Below are positions 25,782-34,431 of a stretch of DNA of 64,000 nt, piece after piece (position 1 is the first letter of the stretch; every line of letters begins with the position of its first letter). The position numbers were made by a program, and so were the translations under genes. Origin of the DNA: Flavobacterium franklandianum (GTDB taxonomy: Bacteria; Bacteroidota; Bacteroidia; Flavobacteriales; Flavobacteriaceae); assembly GCF_007097365.1 (NCBI RefSeq), contig NZ_VJZR01000001.1:124001-188000 (forward strand), given 5' to 3'. Below the pieces are notes generated by a model that was not told the DNA's origin, searched no databases, and saw only the letters and a list, made by a program, of their open reading frames with translations.

Positions 25782-26347
25782 ACAAAATTATGTCTGAAAA
25801 ACTATTTTCAGATTTTAATTTAGTTGGAGGAACATCATTAGCTTTACAAATGGGTCATCGAAATTCCATTGATATTGACTTATTTGGAAATTCCGAAATT
25901 AATCCAGAATTATTTATTGAAAAACTTTCAGAATTTGGAGAAGTAAAAGTAGCACAAAGCACCAAAAACATTTTGATTACAAAAATTAACGATGTTAAAG
26001 TTGATTTTGTAAACTATAAATACCCATTACTTTCAGACTGTTTGTTTATAGAAAACATTAGAATGCTTTCTAAAAAAGACATCGCTGCTATGAAACTAAA
26101 TGCAATTGCTGGAAGAGGAAGTAAAAAAGATTTTATCGATTTGTATTTTTTATTGAATGAGTTTACGCTCGAAGATATTTTATCATTTTATGAAAAAAAA
26201 TATCACGATGGTTCTATTTTTATGGTTCAGAAAAGTTTGACCTATTTTGGAGATGCGGATCTTCAACTACACCCCCAAATGTTCAAAAATTTCAACTGGG
26301 AAACCTGCAAGCAAAAAATCATTGAAGAAGTTTTGAAATTAGAATAG
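25736..26347 (+). CDS. AbiEii/AbiGii-family nucleotidyltransferase (putative toxin)
   Basis: A 203-aa protein with the DNA polymerase-beta-type nucleotidyltransferase signature FNLVGGTSLALQMGHRNSIDIDLFG (about residues 26-50), in which GGTSL and the DIDLF Asp pair form the catalytic site. AbiEii-type enzymes attach nucleotides to tRNA acceptor ends or other RNAs and act as toxins or phage-abortive factors. KKDIAAMKLNAIAGRGSKKDFIDLYFLL is the conserved C-terminal part. The start MLQTQTVVPELMELL matches homologues and lies inside the DUF6922 gene. An isolated two-gene module next to tex. Confidence 0.85.
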   Translation: MLQTQTVVPELMELLNKIMSEKLFSDFNLVGGTSLALQMGHRNSIDIDLFGNSEINPELFIEKLSEFGEVKVAQSTKNILITKINDVKVDFVNYKYPLLSDCLFIENIRMLSKKDIAAMKLNAIAGRGSKKDFIDLYFLLNEFTLEDILSFYEKKYHDGSIFMVQKSLTYFGDADLQLHPQMFKNFNWETCKQKIIEEVLKLE

Positions 26348-26352
26348 GATTT

Positions 26353-27735
26353 TTATTTCAACCCCAAAATCCAATTACTCATCGTGTCTAAGACGACAGG
26401 AGCAATGGTTTGTTCGATTGTAGAATATTCAGCGGTCGATCCTGTTTTAGCTTCTTGGAACAGATGATTGAGTCCAGGAAGTTCTTTTATTGTTGCTTTT
26501 TTGTTTCCTGCTTTGGTTAAATAAGCCTGAATACCTGCTAAATTTTCAGTGGCTTTTACTTGTAAATCTAACGATCCGTTTAGTGCCAACACAGGAATTT
26601 TCAATTTAGACCAATACAACTCAGGATTGAATTTTAAAAAATAAACATACCACGGACTAGTAATTGAACGAGTTTGTTGGGCTACAAATTCGTCGATTTG
26701 AGTTTCTGTAAGTCCTTGTTTTTGGGTCAGTTTTATGAATTCTTCTTTAATGTAAGGTTGAAAATCTGCTTTTAAATTACTGCCATTATAATTAATGATG
26801 TAAGCATATACTTTTTTGTTAAATGCTGTACTTGCTTCAATTTGAGCTGATGTAGCGCCTTGCGATTTTGCAATCGATTGGCTTTGCAAAAGCATCATTT
26901 GATCAATTGTAATACCTGGACCCGCAAGCGATATAACAAATTGAACTTTTGTGTTTTGAACAACCACCATTGGTGCAATCAATCCGCCTTCGCTATGGCC
27001 AATTAAACCAATTTTTTTGAACCCTTTTGCACTCAAAAAATCAACGGCTGCGGTAATATCTGTTGCAAAACTAGCCGAAGTATCTTCAGGAGTCCCTTTG
27101 CTAGAACCGCCAACGCCACGATCGTCTAAACGCAAAACCCCAATTCCTTTTTGGGCAAAATCATTCGCAATAACCGCGAAAGGTTTGTGTCCAAAAATTT
27201 CTGAATCACGATTTTGCACACCAGAACCCGTGATCAAAATCACCACAGGAAAATCTTTTTTGTTTTTAGGAAGCGTCAAAGTTCCGGCCAAGGTATTTTT
27301 ATCTTTTGGATTTACAAAAACCACTTCTTCAATTGGATAATCAAAAGGAGGTTTTGGTTCTTGTGGACGTTTTAAGACAGGTGTATCGTTTAATTTCCGT
27401 GTTAATACTAGCGGAATACTACCTCCATTTTGTACAAAAATCCCTTCTATTGAGGTTCCGTTAAAGTGTCCACTGAATTTCAAATTAAGATTTGGAGCCG
27501 CTAATTGCAATTCATTATTTGCAAAAGTTGTTTCCTTAATCGGAATGCCTTTGGCGCCTTGCATCGGACTGTCTAAAGAGGTTTGGTATAAGTCTCCGTT
27601 TTTTTGAATATTAAAAACCAGCGGAAGTTGCGTTCCTTGAATACTTAAGCTTCCTGCCCAAGACCCTTGAATTTCTTGAGAAAAAAGCGATTGGAAGGAT
27701 ACAAAAAGGAAAAAAAGTAGTACTTTGGTTTTCAT
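26353..27735 (-). CDS. Secreted alpha/beta hydrolase (esterase/peptidase-like)
   Basis: 460 aa with a signal peptide ending in SLFSQ. Residues about 20-130 are a beta-rich N-terminal domain often seen before these hydrolases, and the rest is an alpha/beta hydrolase. The nucleophile elbow is GHSEGG (about residue 248), the oxyanion region is VILITGSGVQNRD, the acid Asp lies in ALNGSLDLQVKA, and the His in LPGLNHLFQ. Secreted or periplasmic; ester or peptide substrate unknown. It converges with the AbiEii gene with a 5-bp gap. Confidence 0.85.
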   Translation of the reverse strand: MKTKVLLFFLFVSFQSLFSQEIQGSWAGSLSIQGTQLPLVFNIQKNGDLYQTSLDSPMQGAKGIPIKETTFANNELQLAAPNLNLKFSGHFNGTSIEGIFVQNGGSIPLVLTRKLNDTPVLKRPQEPKPPFDYPIEEVVFVNPKDKNTLAGTLTLPKNKKDFPVVILITGSGVQNRDSEIFGHKPFAVIANDFAQKGIGVLRLDDRGVGGSSKGTPEDTSASFATDITAAVDFLSAKGFKKIGLIGHSEGGLIAPMVVVQNTKVQFVISLAGPGITIDQMMLLQSQSIAKSQGATSAQIEASTAFNKKVYAYIINYNGSNLKADFQPYIKEEFIKLTQKQGLTETQIDEFVAQQTRSITSPWYVYFLKFNPELYWSKLKIPVLALNGSLDLQVKATENLAGIQAYLTKAGNKKATIKELPGLNHLFQEAKTGSTAEYSTIEQTIAPVVLDTMSNWILGLK

Positions 27736-27921
27736 TTGAAAAGGACTTTGTTAAAATAAAAACTCTAAGGTAATCGAAGCTAGATTAAAAACAGACGATA
27801 TTGACAAATAACTGTTTCTAAAGATGTAAAAATCGGAATAGTTATAAAAACGAAAATCCCAAATCCTAAACAAATGAATTGTTTAGAATTTGGAATATTA
27901 AATTTTAAACCTAAAGAAAAT

Positions 27922-28104
27922 TTATTCTTTGGTTTCCTCTTTAGTTTCTTTTTTATCTGCTGGTTGGTCATCTTTTGCAGCATTTTTGAATTCTTTAATT
28001 CCGCTACCTAAACCTTTCATTAATTCTGGAATTTTTTTCCCTCCAAAAAGCAATAAAACAACCGCCAAAATAACAAGGATTTCTGTTAAACCAAATCTTC
28101 CCAT
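27922..28104 (-). CDS. tatA: Twin-arginine translocase subunit TatA
   Basis: 60 aa. A short N-terminus, one membrane helix ([15 protein letters not shown]), the FGG-K-IPEL hinge and an amphipathic helix ([17 protein letters not shown]) are the TatA/E signature, followed by an acidic Lys-rich tail. TatA forms the pore that moves folded proteins across the inner membrane. No tatC lies in this window. It is divergent from the 167-aa membrane protein gene. Confidence 0.93.
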   Translation of the reverse strand: MGRFGLTEILVILAVVLLLFGGKKIPELMKGLGSGIKEFKNAAKDDQPADKKETKEETKE

Positions 28105-28283
28105 AATATAATATTTTATTGCCGAAGCAAATTTCTAATAAATCGCACAACAAAGGTATATAGAATTACTTAACATAAAATTAATTAGCGATAATTATTT
28201 TAGTTTCTTATGCGTTAAAAATTTGGTAAAAATTCACAACACAAACACAAACAAGAAAACAAGCGAATGATTGCATTAATTAT

Positions 28284-28291
28284 TATATTTG
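28284..28291 (+). promoter_or_regulatory. -7 element (TATATTTG)
   Basis: A TAnnTTTG match 17 nt upstream of ATG 28309. Confidence 0.5.
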
Positions 28292-28308
28292 TATCATAAA
28301 CAAAAAAC

Positions 28309-28812
28309 ATGTCTGAAAATAGACTTAAACGAAGAAAACTTCACAATAAATTATTCACAAAAAACCGATTGGTTATTTTGAATGAGGAAACTTTTGAAGA
28401 GCTTTTTTCATTCAAATTAAATCTAATGAATGTTTTTGTGGTAGCAACTTCTGGCGCTATTTTATTGATAACTTTTACCACTTTTATCATTGCTTTCACA
28501 CCTTTGCGAGAGTTTATTCCGGGATATTCCTCTTCTAAACTGAAAAAAGATGCCACTGAACTGGCGCTAAAATCAGATTCTTTATCTTTGGCTTTGAAGA
28601 AAAATGAAGCCTACATCAAATCCATCCAAAAAGTATTGACGGGTCAATTGGAATATGCTAAATTCAATAAAGATTCCATTCTTGCCATCAGTGAAGAAAC
28701 GCCATCTAAATTTGATTTATCCGCTTCAGAAGAAGAACTGGAATTAAGAAAAGAAGTAACCAAAGAAGAAAAAAAATCTCAATCCAACGCGTCTAAAGCG
28801 AAAAAAAAATAA
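28309..28812 (+). CDS. Membrane-anchored coiled-coil protein resembling the N-terminus of Bacteroidota M23 peptidases
   Basis: 167 aa. A basic N-terminus, one membrane helix (about residues 43-65), then TPLREFIPGYSS, a motif shared with the anchor region of Bacteroidota M23 (LytM) peptidases, and a coiled coil (LKKDATELALKSDSLSLALKKN) with a Lys/Ser-rich tail. The peptidase domain itself is missing, so it is either a cell-wall accessory factor or a reduced peptidase. It sits 10 nt before the GH3 gene, likely one transcript. Confidence 0.6.
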   Translation: MSENRLKRRKLHNKLFTKNRLVILNEETFEELFSFKLNLMNVFVVATSGAILLITFTTFIIAFTPLREFIPGYSSSKLKKDATELALKSDSLSLALKKNEAYIKSIQKVLTGQLEYAKFNKDSILAISEETPSKFDLSASEEELELRKEVTKEEKKSQSNASKAKKK

Positions 28813-28822
28813 AACTCTTATA

Positions 28823-30310
28823 ATGTCTTTAAAACCTTTTTTTGCTAAAATATTTGCACGTAATATCTATCGAAAAACCCAGCTCTGGGCAACAAATCCA
28901 ATAGAAACTCAGCAAAGAGTTTTCGAGGATTTAATTCGTCAAGCGGAAAAAACCCTATTCGGGATAGATCATCATTTTGACCAAATAAAAACTTTCGAAG
29001 ATTTCACCAAGAATGTTCCGGTTCGCGATTATGAAGGTTTGAAATCCTATGTTGATAAGGTGGTAAATGGGGAGGAAAATGTGCTCTGGAAAGGCAAACC
29101 TTTATATTTTGCCAAAACTTCAGGAACGACATCAGGTGCAAAATATATTCCGCTAACCAAGGAGTCGATGCCTTTTCATATCGAAGCCGCAAGAAATGCT
29201 ATTCTACATTACATTCACGAAACTGGAAATGCCGATTTTGTCGATGGAAAAATGATTTTCTTGCAAGGAAGTCCAATATTAGAAGAAAAAAACGGTGTAA
29301 AATTGGGAAGATTGTCTGGAATCGTGGCTCATTTTATTCCGAAATATTTGCAAAAAAACCGAATGCCTTCTTTGGAAACCAATTGCATCGAGGATTGGGA
29401 AACCAAGGTAAACGCCATAGTCGAAGAAACTTTTGACCAAAATATGACCGTGATTTCCGGAATTCCTTCTTGGGTGCAAATGTATTTTGAAAAATTACAT
29501 CAAAAAGGAGGGAAGCCTGTTGGCGATATCTTCAAAAATTTCAATTTGTTCATTTATGGCGGTGTCAATTACGAGCCGTATCGCGCCAAATTCGAAAATT
29601 TGATTGGTCGAAAAGTAGATAGCATTGAATTATTTCCTGCTTCGGAAGGATTTTTTGCCTACCAAGATTCGCAAAAGGAAAAAGGAATGTTGCTGCTGTT
29701 GAACTCCGGAATTTTCTACGAATTCATTAAAAGCGAAGAATTTTATATCGAAAACCCCAAAAGACACACCATTGGCGAAGTTGAATTGGGCGTGAATTAT
29801 GTGTTGATTATTTCAACCAATGCAGGACTTTGGGGTTACAACATTGGAGACACAGTTCAGTTTACGAGTTTGAAACCTTACAGAGTTATTGTTTCGGGCA
29901 GAATCAAACATTATATTTCGGCTTTTGGCGAACACGTCATTGGCAAAGAAGTCGAAAGTGCTTTGCAAGAAGCTATAATTGGAACAAATATTCGAATTAA
30001 CGAATTTACAGTTGCGCCACAAATTACGCCAAACGAAGGATTACCATACCACGAATGGTTTATCGAATTTGAAAACGAACCTGAGGATTTTAATGCTTTT
30101 GCTGAAGCTTTAGACAATGCAATGCGCAAACAAAACATCTACTACGATGATTTGATTGTGGGAAATGTGTTGCGAAAAGTGGTTGTTACCAAAGTGGCCA
30201 AAAATGGTTTTCAAGATTATATGAAATCCATTGGAAAACTAGGGGGACAAAACAAGATTCCGAGATTGAGCAATGATAGAAAAATTGTGGATTTGCTACA
30301 AAGAGAATAG
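28823..30310 (+). CDS. GH3-family adenylate-forming protein
   Basis: 495 aa. The family is related to plant GH3 acyl-acid amido synthetases and to acyl-adenylating enzymes. The ATP-binding loop FAKTSGTTSGAKYIPLTKESM (about residues 96-116) is clear, as are LFPASEGFFAY and the YNIGDTVQF motif containing the conserved Asp. It may link an acyl acid to an amine in Bacteroidota; substrate unknown. It is the second gene of a plus-strand run from 28309 and is followed after 6 nt by the CarboxypepD-like gene. Confidence 0.85.
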   Translation: MSLKPFFAKIFARNIYRKTQLWATNPIETQQRVFEDLIRQAEKTLFGIDHHFDQIKTFEDFTKNVPVRDYEGLKSYVDKVVNGEENVLWKGKPLYFAKTSGTTSGAKYIPLTKESMPFHIEAARNAILHYIHETGNADFVDGKMIFLQGSPILEEKNGVKLGRLSGIVAHFIPKYLQKNRMPSLETNCIEDWETKVNAIVEETFDQNMTVISGIPSWVQMYFEKLHQKGGKPVGDIFKNFNLFIYGGVNYEPYRAKFENLIGRKVDSIELFPASEGFFAYQDSQKEKGMLLLLNSGIFYEFIKSEEFYIENPKRHTIGEVELGVNYVLIISTNAGLWGYNIGDTVQFTSLKPYRVIVSGRIKHYISAFGEHVIGKEVESALQEAIIGTNIRINEFTVAPQITPNEGLPYHEWFIEFENEPEDFNAFAEALDNAMRKQNIYYDDLIVGNVLRKVVVTKVAKNGFQDYMKSIGKLGGQNKIPRLSNDRKIVDLLQRE

Positions 30311-30316
30311 AAAATT

Positions 30317-31198
30317 ATGGTAGAGAAAAGACTTTTATTAGCATTAGTTTTCATCACATTGTCTGTGTCCGCACAAATAAAAGGAATTGTAAAGGACAGC
30401 CTTTCCGGAAAACCAATCCCGTTTGTAAACATTTGGGTTCAGAATGAAAATATCGGCTCGACTTCAGAAGAAAATGGAACTTTTTTTATCAATACAATAG
30501 CAAACGGGAATAAATTAATTTTTTCAACTTTGGGATTTGAGAAGAAAATTATCAAGGCTTCAGATGCTTCTGTAGTTTATTTGAAACCAGCAGCCTATTT
30601 ACTTAATGAGGTTGTGATTTCAAAAAGTATTGGAACTAGGGAAACAGAAATTGGGAAAACAAAAACCGAAATTTACCAAGCATTCGACAATGGACCCAAG
30701 ATTGACACCAAGTTTTTCCCCTATTTACAGTCGTATAAAAAAACTAAATATTTAAAAAAAGTTAGCATTTATAGCGACAGCAGAATCGAAAATGCGAGCA
30801 TTAAAATTCATTTTTATAATGTAGATTCTAAAGGATATCCTGCCGAAGAATTGACGGATAAAGATTTTGTGGTTTCGGTCAAAAAAGGTACAAGAACCAA
30901 CTGGTTTGATCTAACAAAGTTTAATTTAAAATTCCCAAAAAACGGACTTTTTGTTGGTTTTGAAAAATTAATGATCGAAAGGAATAAAACCGAAAAATCG
31001 ATTACCGACTCCAACACAAACATAACACAAATACAAAGGACTTACTTTCCATTTGTCTTGTATAATTATGTCGAAAGGGATTATTTATACACTTTTTCAG
31101 GAGGAAAATGGAGTCGACAGCCAAATCAGGAAGCAAGCGGTACAAAAGGGAAAATGATGATAAATGAACCCGTAATAACACTAATTTTATCCAACTAA
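30317..31198 (+). CDS. Carboxypeptidase-regulatory-like domain protein (CarboxypepD_reg-like)
   Basis: 293 aa. Signal peptide (LLLALVFITLSVSAQ), then an N-terminal beta-sandwich of the CarboxypepD_reg type: IKGIVKDSLSGKPIPFVNIWVQNENIGSTSEENGTF. The C-terminal roughly 190 residues form a second, less clear beta-rich domain. Such proteins are exported and associate with the outer membrane in Bacteroidota. It starts 6 nt after the GH3 stop, so it is the third gene of that operon. Role unknown. Confidence 0.75.
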   Translation: MVEKRLLLALVFITLSVSAQIKGIVKDSLSGKPIPFVNIWVQNENIGSTSEENGTFFINTIANGNKLIFSTLGFEKKIIKASDASVVYLKPAAYLLNEVVISKSIGTRETEIGKTKTEIYQAFDNGPKIDTKFFPYLQSYKKTKYLKKVSIYSDSRIENASIKIHFYNVDSKGYPAEELTDKDFVVSVKKGTRTNWFDLTKFNLKFPKNGLFVGFEKLMIERNKTEKSITDSNTNITQIQRTYFPFVLYNYVERDYLYTFSGGKWSRQPNQEASGTKGKMMINEPVITLILSN

Positions 31199-31211
31199 TC
31201 TATTAAAATCA

Positions 31212-31219
31212 TACATTTG
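31212..31219 (+). promoter_or_regulatory. -7 element (TACATTTG) for the DUF6909 gene
   Basis: A TAnnTTTG match 39 nt upstream of ATG 31259. Confidence 0.5.
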
Positions 31220-31258
31220 CAGGTTACAAAACATTTACTAATGAAATCGTAGTAATAA

Positions 31259-33010
31259 ATGGATTTCGTAAACATCAATGAAGATAAGGCGTTTTCGTCT
31301 ATCTTAAAAAACAATAATTTTCTAAAGATGAAAGAAATTAAAAATATATCAAGATCTAGAGCGCAAGAATCCTCTGCGGCAATTGAAAAAATGTATATTA
31401 CTATGCGCCATTTGTTTAACCGTGGATTTTATAAGCCAATGGGAGTTTCTGGCGACACATTGAGAGAAGCTTTATTAACATTACGTCCTGAAATTTACGG
31501 GAATATTGCCGAAGAAAAAGTGGAATTAAGCGGACTTTTATATGTTATCGAACGACTTCCAACAGGAATTGAAGAATGTCGATTCATCAATTTAACTTCG
31601 GACGAAGGCTACTCCAAATCACATTTTCAAGCCATTGTTCCGCCAAAGAGAAAACGCAATTGCTATCGAATTGACGAAGAGCAAATGAATGTTGAAATCA
31701 CCCGTGGGCGTTCTGACATTTACGATATTCTGACGCATTTGACCTTCATTTTCATCGAATCACACAAGATTAGAAATAGAGTTTTACTAGATGACGCCGG
31801 CGAAGTTTCTCGTGATTGGCAAAAATTGGAACAAGCAGTTTCACAAAAGAAGAAGCTAACTCAAATCGAAAAAGAAAAAGCCGTTTCGCACGCAGCAAAC
31901 ATTCTGGGCAGAACATTTATAGAAGTTTTGGACATATACGATGCCTTTGGATCGGAATTATCGCCAGATCGATTCTTGCACGTCATTTATTGGTTGGGAA
32001 AATTAGCCATAGAAGAAGTGGTCGACGATAACAAAAGAACTATAACATTCAGTCCTATTTTAAGAGAACGATTAGGACATCATATTCACGGCGAAATTTG
32101 GGCAACTAACATCAAGGAAGTATTAAAAGCAAATAATCTTCTAGACCGCCCAATTCACGTAATAAGTGCCAATATGCATAGCGTTATGAATTCCATTTTC
32201 GCTACAACGGTTTTGAAAACCAAGTTCAAAGACCAATCGGATTTCTTTATTTATGAAGAATTAAGCAAATCAGGAGCTTATGAGGTTAGAGATAAAGTTG
32301 AAGAATTTGCAAAACAACACGGAATGATTTCGCTTCCAGATGCTGCTTCTGGAACCAATATTGACGTGCAAATTTTTGATACAGCCAAAATTAATTGGTC
32401 AAAAACATCGTTTCCAACAGCAACTATTGGAGATATAAAACCAGTACTAATTGTGATGGATTATGCCTTTGGGGAACAAGCTTACGAGACTATTGACGAA
32501 TTATTGAAACCCTTCAAAAAAGACATATTATTGAATGTTGAATCTGTTTCTATAATGGGAAAAGCAGGAATTCTTCAAGGAGGAAAAGGCGATATTATGA
32601 TTCCAACGGCACACATCAACGAAGGAACTGCTGATAATTATTTCTTTGAAAACGAATTAAATGGAGAAATGTTTAAGGAGGGTGGCATTCCAGTTTTTGA
32701 AGGACCAATGGTTACCGTTTTAGGAACTTCCTTGCAAAATAAAGATTTATTAAAGTTTTTCCACGAATCGACTTGGGGTGTAATTGGACTCGAAATGGAA
32801 GGTTCTTATTATCAAAAAGCCATTCAATCGGCATCAAAAATCAGGAAAAGTATTCCACAAGATGTGAAAGTCAGATACGCATATTACGCTTCGGATAATC
32901 CTTTGGAAACGGGAAGTACATTGGCTTCAGGAGGTTTAGGAACGACGGGTGTGAAACCTACTTATTTGATTACCATTAAAATATTGGAACAAATTTTTAA
33001 TGTGAAATAG
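31259..33010 (+). CDS. DUF6909 protein with nucleoside-phosphorylase-like C-terminal domain
   Basis: 583 aa. The N-terminal half (to about residue 290) is helical and basic, contains the RSRAQESSAAIEKMYITMRHLFNRG stretch, and matches no enzyme I recognise. The C-terminal half resembles the purine nucleoside phosphorylase fold: SVSIMGKAGILQGGKGDIMIPTAHINEGT parallels the GKAGxLxxxxGDIVIP region, and GLEMEGSYY parallels the EME nucleoside-binding motif. This kind of protein is sometimes labelled AMP nucleosidase, but the reaction is unproven. ATG 31259 is used; a second ATG at 31328 is possible. Confidence 0.7.
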   Translation: MDFVNINEDKAFSSILKNNNFLKMKEIKNISRSRAQESSAAIEKMYITMRHLFNRGFYKPMGVSGDTLREALLTLRPEIYGNIAEEKVELSGLLYVIERLPTGIEECRFINLTSDEGYSKSHFQAIVPPKRKRNCYRIDEEQMNVEITRGRSDIYDILTHLTFIFIESHKIRNRVLLDDAGEVSRDWQKLEQAVSQKKKLTQIEKEKAVSHAANILGRTFIEVLDIYDAFGSELSPDRFLHVIYWLGKLAIEEVVDDNKRTITFSPILRERLGHHIHGEIWATNIKEVLKANNLLDRPIHVISANMHSVMNSIFATTVLKTKFKDQSDFFIYEELSKSGAYEVRDKVEEFAKQHGMISLPDAASGTNIDVQIFDTAKINWSKTSFPTATIGDIKPVLIVMDYAFGEQAYETIDELLKPFKKDILLNVESVSIMGKAGILQGGKGDIMIPTAHINEGTADNYFFENELNGEMFKEGGIPVFEGPMVTVLGTSLQNKDLLKFFHESTWGVIGLEMEGSYYQKAIQSASKIRKSIPQDVKVRYAYYASDNPLETGSTLASGGLGTTGVKPTYLITIKILEQIFNVK

Positions 33011-33078
33011 AGGAATTAACCAACAAAGAAAAGACATAATATTTCCTTTGTAAACACTTTAAAATCAAATTTGCGCAT

Positions 33079-34431
33079 TTGAAAACTAAAACGGGAAGAT
33101 ATTCTGGCTATATTAGGCCTTTCTCTTACTTGATCGATTTAATTATCATCAATGTATTGACCATTTATATGTTTCCATTCCATTCTAACGAAATTATTTA
33201 TTCCATTTTAATAAGTTTGGCTTGGATTGCTATTGCAATTTATCTCGGGTTTTATGAAGTATATCGATATACAAAGGTAATAGCAATTCTAAATTGTGCT
33301 TTAAAACAGTTTGTATTATTTTCCTTGTTTTGCTTGGCATTAGAATTATTTTACTCGGATTTTTATTATCAAAAACGAGTTGTTTTTTTTGTAGTACTAT
33401 CAATTATTTTCATTCTATTAATCAAACTTTCCATTTATTATTTCCTGAGAAAATTCAGGGTTTTATATGGAGGAAATTCGCGAAGTGTTGTTTTGTTAGG
33501 AAACAATAAAAACATTAGTCCACTAAAAAACTTTTTTACAGAAAATCCAGATTATGGATACAGACTAATGAAGGTATTCACTTTAGAAAATCATAAAAAC
33601 GAAAAAATTGATGAATGTTTTTCCTATGTAATTACTACTAAAACCGATGAAATTTATTGTGCAATGGCCGATTTATCGGATAGTCAAATTACCGATATTA
33701 TTGATTTTGCCGATAATAATCTGAAAACCTTAAAATTTATTCCAGACGAAAAACAAATCCTTTCCAGAACCGCTAAGTTTGAATATTACAACTACATCCC
33801 TGTTATTTCTTTGAGGAATATCTTGCAGGATGAAACCATAAACAAAGTCATCAAACGTATTTTTGACCTTCTTTTTTCTTCAATAATAATTATTGGATTA
33901 ATGTCTTGGATAATGCCAATTTTAGCTATTATAATTAAATTGGAATCAAAAGGCCCCTTGTTTTTTATCCAAAAAAGGAATGGATTAAATTATAAGGAAT
34001 TCAATTGTTATAAATTTAGATCGATGTTTATAAACGATCAAGCTGATACAGATTTAGCCTCTAAAAATGATGTTCGAATAACCAAAGTAGGCAAGTTTAT
34101 CCGAAAAACTAGCATAGACGAATTACCTCAGTTTTTCAATGTTTTTTTAGGCGAAATGTCAGTTGTAGGTCCTAGACCACATATGGTAAGTGTTGCCAAT
34201 TTATATGCTCTAAAAGTAGATAAATTTATGGTGCGTCATTTTGTTAAACCCGGAATTACCGGACTTGCTCAAACAAAAGGCTATCGTGGCGAAGTTGAAA
34301 CGGACGAGGACATCATTAATAGAGTAAAATACGATATTTTCTATATGGAAAATTGGTCCATTTTATTAGATATTGAAATCATTTTCAAAACCATTTATAA
34401 TGTTTTAAAAGGCGATGAAAAAGCTTTTTAA
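33079..34431 (+). CDS. Polyprenyl glycosylphosphotransferase (exopolysaccharide initiating sugar transferase)
   Basis: 450 aa with a TTG start at 33079. Four to five N-terminal membrane segments, a Rossmann-like central domain (about residues 130-240), another membrane helix, then a bacterial sugar transferase domain: KLESKGPLFFIQKRNGLNYKEFNCYKFRSM, SIDELPQFFNVFLGEMSVVGPRPHM and KPGITGLAQ are its hallmarks. Such enzymes move a sugar-1-phosphate onto undecaprenyl phosphate to start capsule or O-antigen units. It converges with and overlaps the GT4 gene by 4 nt. It opens the polysaccharide region 33-39 kb. Confidence 0.9.
   Translation: MKTKTGRYSGYIRPFSYLIDLIIINVLTIYMFPFHSNEIIYSILISLAWIAIAIYLGFYEVYRYTKVIAILNCALKQFVLFSLFCLALELFYSDFYYQKRVVFFVVLSIIFILLIKLSIYYFLRKFRVLYGGNSRSVVLLGNNKNISPLKNFFTENPDYGYRLMKVFTLENHKNEKIDECFSYVITTKTDEIYCAMADLSDSQITDIIDFADNNLKTLKFIPDEKQILSRTAKFEYYNYIPVISLRNILQDETINKVIKRIFDLLFSSIIIIGLMSWIMPILAIIIKLESKGPLFFIQKRNGLNYKEFNCYKFRSMFINDQADTDLASKNDVRITKVGKFIRKTSIDELPQFFNVFLGEMSVVGPRPHMVSVANLYALKVDKFMVRHFVKPGITGLAQTKGYRGEVETDEDIINRVKYDIFYMENWSILLDIEIIFKTIYNVLKGDEKAF

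Noticed and set aside
27780..27983. A 67-aa minus-strand open frame between tatA and the hydrolase
   Set aside because: It overlaps the 3' end of tatA in another frame, has no promoter and a lysine-rich composition typical of spurious frames; the 186-bp spacer shows no other gene.
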